This document shows positions 19,450 to 27,556 of a DNA stretch of 27,556 nucleotides, piece by piece; the first letter of the stretch is position 1; each line of letters opens with the position of its first letter. The translations under genes were made by a program, and so were the position numbers. The DNA comes from Chara braunii (lineage: Eukaryota > Streptophyta > Charophyceae > Charales > Characeae): NCBI GenBank assembly GCA_003427395.1, contig BFEA01000385.1:488651-516206 (forward strand), written 5' to 3'. The notes beneath the pieces are model-generated. The model saw only the letters and a list, made by a program, of their open reading frames with translations. It did no database searches and was not told the origin of the DNA.

Positions 19450-19670
19450 GACGTCAAACGAAGGCAGCGGTGTCATAGCAAATACCCTTACAAGTGTCTT
19501 TGTTAATATTTATGTAGGTTGCACGGAGTGCGTCTGTAAAATTGTGAGAAGTGTTATCGTGTTAACCTTTCCTCTGACACGCATTTAGATGATTGTAGTC
19601 AAAGTGAAAAGAGTAACTAAGGCTTAAATTAGTGTGGGCATGCATTATTTACCTCCCGTAGTAGGTGGTA
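19450..19670 (+). repeat. Non-coding repeat piece Z (related to X and Y)
   Basis: GTGTCATAGCAAATACCCTT aligns with X near 1316 and with Y near 3417. AGCAAA (about 19478-19483) pairs with TTTGTT (about 19500-19505). The same position in X is GCAAA/TTTGC and in Y GCG-ATAC/GTAT-CGC. GCAC/GTGC around GGA near 19522 corresponds to CGCA/TGCG in X. The tRNA-like module is not evident here. Confidence 0.45.
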
Positions 19671-20216
19671 AGATTGCATTTTGCAGCGTGCCTGTAGCTA
19701 ATCTGGCCTAGAGCCAGAGCTATTTGGCTATTTTTCCTGTTCGGCCTGTGGGACCAGGCCGTGGCCGGAACCCACAGGTCATGTACTCATTTGGTCCAAT
19801 CCAGTCCAGTCTTGCGCGGTGCCACGGTCGGTACCAGTCCAGTCCAGTCCAGTTAGTCCGCTGGGGATATACCCCAACCCCAGTTTGTTTTCGAGTCATT
19901 CCTTGTTTATTCAGTTTGAAGTACGTGCGTGTTGGATCTGTGTTGGAACTGCGATCTACATTTCCTTCTTCCTCATGTCTTTGTCTTTTGATCCTGACAG
20001 ACTGCCATCTTAGCGGGTCCGTCACACTGGCATCAGGGCAGGCGTTTCTCCTTGCTCCCCTCCCTCCCCCCCCTCCAATCATTTATCACGTGGCTTGAGC
20101 ATAAGAGCGCACCACTTCATTTTTATTATGACACTAGTGCACATTTTTCATCATAACTTTCGCATCTAGTGTCCAAATGTTCTTATATTTGGCTTGTTAG
20201 AAAGCTCTCAACGAGC

Positions 20217-20218
<2 letters not shown>
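19671..20218. other. Unassigned, with a hairpin and short TCCAG repeats
   Basis: CCTGTGGG (19745-19752) pairs with CCCACAGG (19771-19778). Several CCAGT pentamers repeat at 19800-19856. A 124-codon + strand and a 120-codon - strand open frame overlap here without recognisable motifs. Confidence 0.4.

Positions 20219-20297
<79 letters not shown>
20219..20297. repeat. CA microsatellite, 39 uninterrupted units
   Basis: A perfect (CA)39 tract, then CTCTCG. The poly-His-Thr open frames across it are artefacts. Perfection suggests recent expansion. Confidence 0.97.
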
Positions 20298-20300
<3 letters not shown>

Positions 20301-20314
20301 CGTTTTTTGCGGCG

Positions 20315-20482
20315 CTTCAAATCTGAATTTCGGGCGCGAGGGCATGATGGAAAGATGCATGCGCCTCATCAGGGCATATCGCGCAGGGCGCAGGGACCAC
20401 GTGCTTCAAATCCGAATTTCCGGCGCTAGAGCATGATGGAAAGGTGCATGCCCCTCATGGAGGGCATATCGCGCAGGGACCG
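20315..20482. repeat. Two 89-bp-offset direct repeats
   Basis: CTTCAAATC.GAATTTC.GGCG, GCATGATGGAAAG.TGCATG, CCTCAT and GGGCATATCGCGCAGGG occur in both units (20315 and 20404). Eye-estimated identity is about 85%. Confidence 0.8.
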
Positions 20483-20523
20483 GTCGAAAACTGTGCCCCT
20501 TGCTGACAGGTGCCTGCAGGAAA

Positions 20524-20937
20524 GTTTTTTTTTTTTTTTTTGTAAAAAAAAATTTAGATTCTTCTCTCAATTTTACCTCACACTACCTACCTACCAGTAC
20601 TCTTAATTGTAGGCATACGGGGAACCTCGTAGCAGCCAGAACCGTGCTCACGAGAGAATATGCGGGGGCTGCTCCCGACCTGCAGGTGGGCGATATCGGC
20701 TAGGGGACAGCTGGTAGCATCAGGGACCATGCCAACAGGACCAATCCCTGTGCCTCTCCTCAGGTCCCCACCCCTATGAACATCAACAGACTCTGCTAAA
20801 TGCCAATCGGGGGATCCAGTGGTCTATCTCTAGGTGGCGGGCGCCAAGCATGCCCAGGAAGGTACATGAGGCCAATGGGGATTGAACCCACGACCTCCTG
20901 AATGCCACTTGCGAGCCTTACCAACTGATAGACCGCG
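20524..20937 (-). mobile_element. tRNA-derived SINE, copy 1
   Basis: Read on the - strand, it starts with a tRNA-like head (TATCAGTTGGTAAGGC, then GGGTTCAATCCCC), continues through the body shared with copies 2 and 3 (GCCCGCCACCTAGAGATA, GTTCATAGGGG, TGATGCTACC.GCTG, GCTGCTACG.GGTTCCCCGTA), and ends in an A run that appears here as T's at about 20526-20542. Its last 80 bases differ from those of copies 2 and 3. I saw no target duplication. Confidence 0.7.
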
Positions 20938-21007
20938 CCCGGCGCGGTAGCGCAGCCAAGGGGCGGAAGGGTGGCGCGTAAGGAGCGAGGAGGCATTTCG
21001 TGGGGGA

Positions 21008-21140
21008 AGGTAAGGCACAAAAGTTGCATTCAGGAGGTCGTGGGGTGCAATCCCCAATGACCTCACGTACGTGCCTGGGGAAGCTTGGTGTTCTACACGC
21101 TAGAGATAACCCGTTGGCCCCCCAAGCCAGCGTTGGCATT
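21008..21140 (+). mobile_element. Decayed SINE fragment
   Basis: GGTAAGGCACAAAAGTTGCATTC, GGAGGTCGTGGGGTGCAATCCC, then CTAGAGATA and GCGTTGGCAT follow the order of the SINE family on the + strand, with many substitutions and a missing 3' half. Confidence 0.55.
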
Positions 21141-21174
21141 GTTGGTTGCTTTGCAGCGGGCCTACCTCAGTTGG

Positions 21175-21183
21175 TAGGGCACA
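21175..21183. repeat. Target-site duplication of SINE copy 2, left
   Basis: TAGGGCACA, repeated exactly at 21677-21685. Confidence 0.75.
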
Positions 21184-21676
21184 AAATTTTTATTTTTTAT
21201 TTATTTTTTATTTTTTAAAGGCTAATTTTTTAAGCCCAACCAATTCAATTATCTGTCAAATCTGGACAGGACGGCCTTTTCATGCCTTTTTTTTTTATTG
21301 TCATTATAGCATTACGGGGAACCCCGTAGCAGCCACATCTGTGCTCAAGCCTCCAACGAGGGAACATGCGGGCGCTGCACCCACCAGCAGGTGCGATACC
21401 TGCTATAGCAGGTGGGCGATACCGGCCAGGGGTCAGCCGGTAGCATCAGGAATGAGCTTCTTCGATGGGCCAGTCACTGTGCCTCCCCTCCGGTGCCCTC
21501 CCCCTATGAACATCAGCAGTCTCTGCTCAATGCCACTCGGGGGGACCAACGGCATATCTCTAGGTGGCGGGCGCCAAGCTTGCCCAGGAAGGTACATGAG
21601 GCCAATGGGGATTGAACCCAAGACCTCCTGAATNCCACTTGCATGCCTTACCAACTGAGCTAGGCCGCTGGATGCT
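21184..21676 (-). mobile_element. tRNA-derived SINE, copy 2 (about 490 bp)
   Basis: On the - strand it runs from a tRNA-like head (GCGGCCTAGCTCAGTTGG; A box TAGCTCAGTTGG, B box GGTTCAATCCC) through the family body to an A/T-rich tail (AAAATAAAAAATAAATAAAA type) at the 21184 side. It is flanked by the 9-bp duplication TAGGGCACA. This polarity, with the A-rich tail next to the duplication, is what retroposition gives. One ambiguous base (N) lies at 21634. Confidence 0.85.
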
Positions 21677-21685
21677 TAGGGCACA
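21677..21685. repeat. Target-site duplication of SINE copy 2, right
   Basis: TAGGGCACA, matching 21175-21183. Confidence 0.75.
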
Positions 21686-21907
21686 GAAGTTGCATTCACG
21701 ACGTCGTGGGTTCAATATGAAAAAAAAAAAAAAACCAGCCGTGGAGAATGGAATTTTGGCAGGTCGACAACAAAAGCGCAGGGAGGTTTTTGCAGGCTTT
21801 TTGCAGCCATCTCCGCGAGATCTGTTTTTTTCTGAAGGGTGCGTGCGAGGGAAGGTTTCTGCTTGCTGGTGCAAGGGAGCGAGGGGGCAAAACATCTTAT
21901 CGCGAAG

Positions 21908-22336
21908 ATGCCTCGTTCTTCGAAGGGAAGATTAAGTGGAATGATGAGGCGGCCTGCACCTCCCCCAGCTCCTCGTCCAGTGGCACAGGCTCCCCCGCCT
22001 GCTGTCCCCCAAAGGGATGAAGGAGGCTCGCTTCTCGGCGGCATTGGCTCAACAATTGCCCAAGGAATGGCGTTTGGAACTGGGAGTGTTGTGGCGGACA
22101 GAGCAGTTGATGCTGTGATCGGTCCAAGAGGCGGTGGTGCGGCACCTGCGGCTGCTGCTCCGGAGCCTCTTGCAGCTTCATCCCCTTTCGGGGGTCAGAC
22201 AGTTGATGCTTGTGCTAATCAGGCGAAGGCATTTCAAGATTGTCTGGAGCATAATAATTATGACATTGGGAAATGCCAGTTCTATATTGATATGCTCACT
22301 TCCTGCAGACGCAATGAGACCATGTTGCAGTCTTAA
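21908..22336 (+). CDS. CHCHD2/MIX17-like mitochondrial CHCH-domain protein
   Basis: A 142-residue protein, close to the usual length of plant CHCHD2/10 (MIX17) proteins. Residues 1-20 are basic (MPRSSKGRLSGMMRR), and 18-35 are Pro-rich, like the N-termini of this family that target mitochondria. Residues 39-75 form a Gly/Ala-rich helix-like segment (GGSLLGGIGSTIAQGMAFGTG). Residues 76-95 are an Ala/Pro linker. The C-terminus holds the twin CX9C motif: C102-X9-C112 and C123-X9-C133, the cysteines oxidised by MIA40/ERV1 in the intermembrane space. In other organisms the family affects cristae and respiratory-chain function. The start at 21908 is chosen because MPRSS opens most family members; the frame is open 23 codons further upstream. 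There is no intron, and the gene sits between SINEs and a MITE, so it may be a retrocopy. The ORF is undamaged. Confidence 0.9.
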   Translation: MPRSSKGRLSGMMRRPAPPPAPRPVAQAPPPAVPQRDEGGSLLGGIGSTIAQGMAFGTGSVVADRAVDAVIGPRGGGAAPAAAAPEPLAASSPFGGQTVDACANQAKAFQDCLEHNNYDIGKCQFYIDMLTSCRRNETMLQS

Positions 22337-22649
22337 TGAGGTATCAACAGTCTATGGGGTTACCAAGATCGGAATGGCTATAAGATGTGGGAGCTCTGAT
22401 CTATTATTGTTGAAGAACTTCTGTCTGGCATCCTTTCGAACGCCTGCTGTTGTATCGGAAAGCCTACGCACTCCGTTTTCTGAAGACCTGTGCTTCCATG
22501 TTAGCTTTGGTGATATTGAACTGTAGAGACTCTGGAGAGGAGGGGCGTGACATCTGGAGATGGACGCGTTTGTGGATTTTAGTGTGATGTTGAAGCCTTC
22601 CGGTGACGGGATACCCCCCATGACGGAGGACGCTTTGCATGGGGATTAA
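22337..22649 (+). other. Likely 3' UTR and flank of the CHCH gene
   Basis: No ORF of note. It runs from the TAA stop to the TAA target duplication of the MITE. I see no clear poly(A) tract at its end, which would have marked the 3' edge of a processed retrocopy, and no strong AATAAA. Confidence 0.4.
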
Positions 22650-22771
22650 GGGCCTAGCTGCACTACTCTCGAAATGTGCAAAACGAGAGTGAATCTTCCG
22701 CTAGAATATGGAAAGATATACGGCCATGATTTTTGTCTTTTGTGCATTTCAAGAGTAGTGCAACGAGGCCC
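22650..22771. mobile_element. 122-bp MITE, PIF/Harbinger (Tourist)-like
   Basis: Terminal inverted repeats of about 34 bp start GGGCCTAGCTGCACTACTCT on the left and GGGCCTCGTTGCACTACTCT on the complementary right end, with about five mismatches. The element is flanked by TAA on both sides (22647-22649 and 22772-22774), the 3-bp TWA target duplication typical of PIF/Harbinger. It has no coding capacity, so it depends on a transposase elsewhere. Confidence 0.85.
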
Positions 22772-22796
22772 TAAGTGGGTGAAAAAATCAGCGGCC

Positions 22797-22808
22797 TAGC
22801 TCAGTTGG
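22797..22808 (+). promoter_or_regulatory. Pol III A box of SINE copy 3
   Basis: TAGCTCAGTTGG matches the tRNA A-box consensus (TRGYNNARNNGG). Confidence 0.7.
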
Positions 22809-22840
22809 TAAGGCATGCAAGTGGCATTCAGGAGGTCTTG

Positions 22841-22851
22841 GGTTCAATCCC
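22841..22851 (+). promoter_or_regulatory. Pol III B box of SINE copy 3
   Basis: GGTTCAATCCC matches the tRNA B-box consensus GGTTCRANNCC. It lies 32 bases after the A box, within the tRNA-like spacing. Confidence 0.75.
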
Positions 22852-23110
22852 CATTGGCCTCATGTACCTTCTTGGGCAAGCTTGCCGCCCGCCACCTAGA
22901 GATATGTTGTTGGTCCCCTCGAGTGGCATTCAGCAGAGACTGCTGGTGTTCATAGGGGGAGGGGACCGGAGGGGAGGCACAGTGACTGGCCCATCGAAGA
23001 AGCTCGGTCCTGATGCTACCGGCTGACCTCTGGCCGGTATCGCCCACCTGCTGTAGCAGGTATCTCACCTGCTGGTGGGTGCAGCTCCCGCATGTTCCCT
23101 CGTTGGAGGC

Positions 23111-23124
23111 TTGAGCACGGATGT
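23111..23124. repeat. Target-site duplication of the LINE, left
   Basis: TTGAGCACGGATG plus one T that could also belong to the following T run. Repeated at 27301-27314. Confidence 0.9.
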
Positions 23125-23245
23125 TTTTTTTTTTTTTTAACAAGAGATAACTCTGTTCATTTCAACAAAAAAAAGGGAGACCGGGAAAACCTCCACAAAC
23201 AACCCGGAACAAAAAATCTGGAACCATTACCCAGCTTAGGTGCAG
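23125..23245 (-). mobile_element. Inverted 3'-end segment of the LINE with poly(A)
   Basis: On the - strand it reads GTTTGTGGAGGTTTTCCCGG onward, then GAACAGAGTTATCTCTTGTT and A15, as a LINE 3' UTR would. The junction with the + strand body lies somewhere in 23225-23275; I cannot place it better without a full-length copy. Confidence 0.75.
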
Positions 23246-23255
23246 GCGATGGGGT

Positions 23256-26200
23256 GTGTCCAGGCAAGCAGATGTGGCCAAATCTGGGCCGCTGGATTTG
23301 GTGGATCCCTATCGTCTAACACATCCTGATTCCCCAGGATTCACATGGTTTTCGAACAGACGCGAAGACTCTGGGTATACCATGAGAAGGCTTGATTATT
23401 TTCTGATTTCCTCCAACTTGTGGGAAACAACGGGAGAAATTCATGTGTCTGCACATCCTATGTCCGATCATAAGCCCGTTTTAATTACGATCCACACCAC
23501 AGGTATATCACGGGGCAAAGGCTTATTTCGGTTTAATACCGAAAACCTGAAGGAGAAAGGGTCGATAGATTGGATGAAGAATTTTTGGAGGGATTGGGAG
23601 AAAAGTCGAGAGGACTATGCATCCAGGGCGGAATGGTGGAATTCTGGCTCCCGAATTTTTTCCAACTTTATGTCGGTCTTATCTAGGATCCTGGCCTATA
23701 AGAGAGAGAACAAAGTTAAGTTGTTGCAGCGAAGGATTGAGTATACCGAAGGACGTATGATGGAACACCCAGTTTCGGAACGAGTTTGGGGTCAAGAGAG
23801 AAACAGGCTGCTTTCTGAATGGGATGACCTCCAGGTCGCACAGTCTGATGTATGGGCTGAGCGACTCAGGATTAAGGGCATAGCTGTTTATGACCGCATG
23901 ACTAAAGAGTCTTTCCATAAGCTATTGCCCCGTAGATCCACAGTGTCAATGAAAGAGTTGAGACACCCTTTCGACGAGGTAGCTCCAGCTGCGAGAGAAC
24001 TGAAGGATTTATGCGAGTACGCTGCTATTTATTACAAAGATATTCTTACTACTCGCTTACAGAGTACTAACCGTTCTGACTTGCATAAAACTTCTAATCA
24101 TTGGACAAACACGGAAGTCAGATTGTCGCTAGCTGGAAAATTGGACTTAGACCGACCTATCTCAACCCAGGAAGCTTATGAGGCCCTCAAGGCAATGTCT
24201 GTTGGTAAAGCACCGGGGGATGATGGCCTCTCAGTGGAGCTGCTCCTGGTCATCTGGGATGTTGTGGGGGACAGCTTGGTGGAGATATATAACGAAATTT
24301 TAATGGGTGGTAGGCTTTCAACAAATATGTGCCGGGGGATTATTTTTGTCCTGTATAAGAAGGGCGATAGGACTGAGATTCGAAATTGGCGACCTATTTT
24401 TGTGCTTAATGTTTTCTATAAAATACTGGCGAGAACTTTGGCTAGATGGTTGGGGAGTTATCTCCCACAGTTGGTTAACTCTGATCAATCGGCCTTTATA
24501 AAAGGAAGATCTATCTTCGACAATATTGTGACTGCAATTGAGACCTTGGAGGTTGTTCAAAACGATCAGACTAACATGGTTGTACTCTTGTTGGATTTGG
24601 AGAAGGCATATGACCGGGTGAACTGGTCATACGTCTCGTCAACTTTAGACTGGATGGGTTTTGGGAGAAATTTATGTCAATGGGTCATTGCTCTCTATAC
24701 AGTCTCAACTACTGCGGTTATGATCAATGGTCGCCTCTCTGATGAGTTTTCTCTTACTCGATCCCTTTGTCAAGGCTGTCCCCTGGCTCCTTTGCTTTTT
24801 GCAGTTCAAATGGAAGGAGTGTTGAATAATATTCGGGCACATACTCATATCATTGGATTACAAGCAGGCCCCTCTCCGCTCAAGGTTAAAGCCTTGGCTG
24901 ATAACCTGTTTGCTGTGGTCCAAAACTCCGAGAGTTCATTAAAGACCTTGAAAGGTTGTCTGGACGAATATGCTAGCTTGTCAGAGGCGGTTATAAATTG
25001 GCATAAATCAGCATACTTCCTACCAGCCCAATTTTCCTTGGAAGTTGAGTGGGGCATGAAACGAATACAAGATGAGGAGTCGAAACGTTTTTTGGGTGTA
25101 CAAGTCTCGCTTTCGAACTGTGTGGAAGCACAGAACGGTATATTAATTCAAAGGATCAACCAGAGACTGAATGCGTGGGGTAAAGCCCCTCATCTATCTA
25201 TTTATGGGCGGGCAATGGTGATCAATGGAGCACTATTTGCCCTACTGTGGTATGTGGGAAGGGTGAGGGAGCTAGATCCGTTAGTGTACTAAGTGTCTAA
25301 GAGGCGTGCCGCCAAATTTATTTGGAAGCCTTATGCAAAGGAGGATGAGTCGTTCATCTCGAAAGTGGCTTGGGAGATGTTGTGTCAGCCTCGTGCTGTA
25401 GGGGGCTTGGGAATATTAGATCCCAGAAGACAGAATGCTGCAATGTTGGTTCAATGGATAGTTAAAGCTAGCCTACTATCCTCTCCCCCCCATTGGGTCT
25501 TTCTAGCAGAACAGATTCTTTCGAAAGAATGGAATCTGATCAGGCCCGAGGATGTCTGGACCTGCCTGATGCTTTTCTCTTATCAGAAGAGACATGTTAA
25601 ATCCCCCTTATGGGCCCCTGTTATCAAAGCCTGGAGAAAGGTTCACCCAAGTGAATGGAAGGAACCCTCGTCCAAAGCGGCAGTTCTAGCTCAGCCTTTG
25701 TTTGAGAATCTCAGAATTAGAGATGCCTCTCGGCAGTGGTTTAGAGCGGATACATCTTCTACAAGCTTTGGACGTACTTGGATTGAACGAGGAGTTTTGA
25801 GGATTCAAGATATTTGGGACACAGTATTGGGGGATAAGATAACTGATCAAGCATTGAGAGAGAAATTAGGACAGGTCAGGCTTCTGGAAAACCGCAAAAG
25901 AACATTGATAGCATCTATTCCATCTCATTGGAGGAGCATCCTATCTCCGGGGGGAATAGATCCACCAGGCACATGGTTTACTGCGTCGCCTACAGTGCCG
26001 GAGCAAGTCTGGAAGTTGACTCTTATCAGGTCGGATGGTTTGAGAGAATTCGAATGTTGGTCTGTTGGTGATAGGATTTTGTATTTGGATGAGGCAAATC
26101 CCCCTCCACCGGTGGGTGCTACGCTGCAACAAATTAGAGTATTTGAAACCCCACAACGAGATGCCTCGAACTTCTGTGAGCTCTTTGCCAATGGAACTCC

Positions 26201-26996
26201 AGTAGCTCAGTTGAAACTGGATCTAGCAGCTTGGGAATGGACGGTGAAAAGCTCAAGAGGTGTGAATGCGACTTTGGCAGACTACTCTCTCAAGGTGGGC
26301 TATGCTGTTAACCAGCCTTTAAAACATCCTCAGACAATTGCTAGAGAAAGGTGGCTTCAGCTTCTTCCCATCCCACCTGAAGAAGTAGAAAGAGCTCTAT
26401 CAGTTTGCTGGACTCAGTTAAAATTGATTGTCAATTAGAGACAGGCCTCACTCTTATGGCTTGTATCTTTGGCCTCTACCCCCTCTGCAGTTTGGTTGGC
26501 AGAGCGGGGGATGAAACTGGACCTTACTTGTCATCGGTGTGAATGGACCTTTGAATCTATTGTTCACCTAGGTTGGAACTGTCCTGCCTCTACTCGTATT
26601 TGGAATTGGTGGACGGCTCAATGGAACCGTACGTCAAACACGGTCTTCCCCTGGACTAAAGAGTGGTCTCTTCTGGGGGGCGTTCCGGAGGGGCATCGGA
26701 GCACCAAGGGCTGGGGTTATGTAGCGCAGTCTACTAGGGCAGTGATCTTTGATGTTATTTGGCAATGTAGGAATGATCAGGTCTTCAAGGGGAAGGATTG
26801 GACGGACGAACAGATTCGTCAGACTGTTAAGAAACTCCTGCGCCAATCTATCCAGGCTGATTGGCGACGCAAAGTAACTTCTCATTCTTTCGCCCAGTCG
26901 GGTCTCCGTTGGTTCAATGATACGTGGGCGCTGAGCTCGGAACTTGCTTCAATTGAGCTTGGCCCCCGTCTGATGCTGGGCTCTTGGTTGCTTTAA
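23256..26996 (+). pseudogene. LINE ORF2 remnant: endonuclease C-terminus, reverse transcriptase, zinc-binding domain
   Basis: One frame covers about 1,247 codons and is broken only by TAA at 25290-25292 and TAG at 26436-26438; no frameshift is needed. Order: the end of an APE-type endonuclease (RRLDYFLIS from about 23385, and SDHKP at 23463), a linker, then the reverse transcriptase (GKAPGDDGLS near 24207, NWRPI near 24384, DQSAFIKGRSIFDN near 24483, LLLDLEKAYDRVNW with the first catalytic Asp at 24594, and QGCPLAPLLF near 24771). The usual ADD active site reads ADN (24897-24905), so the second active-site Asp is Asn. A C-X2-C-X8-H-X4-C zinc-binding motif lies at 26529-26582. In an intact element this protein nicks DNA and reverse-transcribes the RNA. 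This copy is dead. Confidence 0.93.
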
Positions 26997-27300
26997 AGAT
27001 AGATTAATGTAAACCTCTTCGCTCGGTTTCTTTTTGGTCGTGGGAGACAGGCAGCAGGCGTGGTAAGTGGAGGGAGCGATTATGTGTGTGGGGGACCCTG
27101 GGGGCTCCCCGTCACCGTTTTAGGTGGCAGTAGTGGAAGACTTGTGTTAGAGTTTGTGGTAGAAGTTGGGAGTTAAGTTTTTGGTTTGTGCTGGTTTTGT
27201 AGGCCGTGTTGGCACTTGACAGAGGCATGTATTGATGGCCTCCCTCAAGAACTTCTTTTTTAGTTAGGCTCTTTTGGGATTGTGTGGCTTTTAGGCATTG
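26997..27300 (+). other. Part of LINE 3' UTR attached to ORF2
   Basis: Non-coding, G/T-rich sequence after the last stop, ending abruptly at the target duplication without an A tail. In the parent element the inverted segment at 23125-23245 should follow it. Confidence 0.7.
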
Positions 27301-27314
27301 TTGAGCACGGATGT
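27301..27314. repeat. Target-site duplication of the LINE, right
   Basis: TTGAGCACGGATGT, matching 23111-23124. Confidence 0.9.
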
Positions 27315-27445
27315 GGCTGCTACGGGGTTCCCCGTAATACTATAATGACAATAAAAAAGGCCTGAAAGGCCGTCCTGTCCAGATTCGGCAGGTAATTGAA
27401 TTGGTTGGGCTTAAGGAATTGCACTTTAAGAAATATATATATATA

Positions 27446-27556
27446 AAACAGTTTGTCACAGCCCCTCATTTGTTGTCCTCTTCTCCCTCTCTGCCTACGG
27501 TTTACCGGGCAGTTCTATTTGACGATATATATATATATTTTTATTTTTATTTTTTG
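27446..27556. other. Right edge of window, AT repeats
   Basis: Short AT runs (27526-27540) and T-rich sequence; no gene seen. Confidence 0.5.

Larger units (their letters stand above)
21155..21718 (+). mobile_element. Older SINE head interrupted by SINE copy 2
   Basis: 21155-21183 is a tRNA-like 5' end (GGGCCTACCTCAGTTGGTAG). It resumes at 21686 with AAGTTGCATTCACGACGTCG and GGGTTCAAT up to 21718, where an A run begins. Joining the two pieces at the TAGGGCACA duplication restores the order of one SINE head. The rest of the element is missing. Confidence 0.65.
23125..27300 (+). mobile_element. L1-type LINE, 5'-truncated, twin-primed (inverted) insertion
   Basis: A 4.18-kb insertion inside SINE copy 3 with a 13-14 bp target duplication. 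The body (about 23260-27300) carries ORF2 on the + strand and ends without poly(A). The left edge instead has the complement of a 3' UTR end and a T15 run, meaning poly(A) on the - strand. Twin priming predicts this: on the - strand the order is duplication, inverted upstream segment, sense 3' end, poly(A), duplication. A TTG shared by the body end and the target at 27298-27303 could be the second priming site. The body lacks the endonuclease N-terminus and ORF1. Confidence 0.85.
22791..27445 (+). mobile_element. tRNA-derived SINE, copy 3, split by a LINE
   Basis: The 5' part (22791-23124) has the tRNA-like head and body. The 3' part (27301-27445) continues GAGCACGGATGTGGCTGCTA, GGGGTTCCCCGTAATA, then AATTGAATTGGTTGGGCTTA and an AT-rich end. 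Removing 23125-27314 restores one element of about 465 bp that matches copy 2 throughout. The end near 27445 is approximate because the tail merges with AT repeats. Confidence 0.85.

Noticed and set aside
19720-20098. Overlapping 120- and 124-codon open frames on opposite strands
   Set aside because: Neither has a domain or repeat I recognise, and opposite-strand frames over the same GC-rich stretch are common by chance.
20169-20436. His-Thr repeat open frames
   Set aside because: They are translations of the CA microsatellite.
22791-22862. Functional tRNA gene
   Set aside because: A and B boxes are good, but the acceptor stem does not close and the same head continues into the SINE body in three copies.
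23092-23319. A separate small gene at the left edge of the LINE
   Set aside because: It runs across the T run, the inverted LINE 3' UTR and the start of ORF2 in another frame, so it is a chimera of element junctions.

Overview
The window looks like a stretch of a large, repeat-rich nuclear genome of a land plant. The evidence is a plant L1-type LINE reverse transcriptase with a C-terminal zinc-binding domain, tRNA-derived SINEs, a Harbinger-like MITE, long simple repeats, GT-AG introns and one plant-like mitochondrial CHCH-domain gene. I cannot name the species; a fern or other non-flowering plant is only a guess. Protein-coding content is very low: one intact gene (21908-22336) and one decayed LINE ORF2.

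Left part (1 to about 7.2 kb): GC-rich start, a doubtful decayed coding fragment (550-780), very long G and GA tracts (972-1138), then two related non-coding blocks, X (about 1.2-2.8 kb) and Y (about 3.4-4.5 kb). Each of these has a tRNA-like module with a hairpin just before it. A related piece, Z, lies at about 19.45-19.67 kb. A short tandem block at 5.9-6.2 kb carries hairpins with the same ACCG loop but different stems.

Middle part (7.2-17.3 kb): two diverged paralogous non-coding blocks, A (7233-11070) and B (13071-17325), lie in the same order and orientation. They share a candidate 140-nt exon, a 104-nt GT-AG intron of identical length, and a long series of hairpins. At several hairpins the stem bases differ between copies while pairing is kept. 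Block A also holds seven copies of a hairpin with one conserved 20-22 nt loop (core TTCCATAAGTTTGGGT) on seven different stems. In block B the same interval holds a 66-bp tandem array instead. Non-canonical pairs are mostly G.T on the + strand, and the splice signals are on the + strand, so both suggest a structured + strand RNA. This is the best candidate for an undescribed system here.

Right part (20.2-27.5 kb): a nest of mobile elements around the CHCH gene. A SINE inserted into an older SINE with a 9-bp target duplication. The CHCHD2/MIX17-like gene is intronless. A 122-bp MITE has TAA target duplications. Another SINE is split by a 4.2-kb LINE with a 14-bp target duplication. The LINE has its body on the + strand and its 3' end with poly(A) on the - strand, the arrangement expected from twin priming. 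All alignments and foldings were made by eye.
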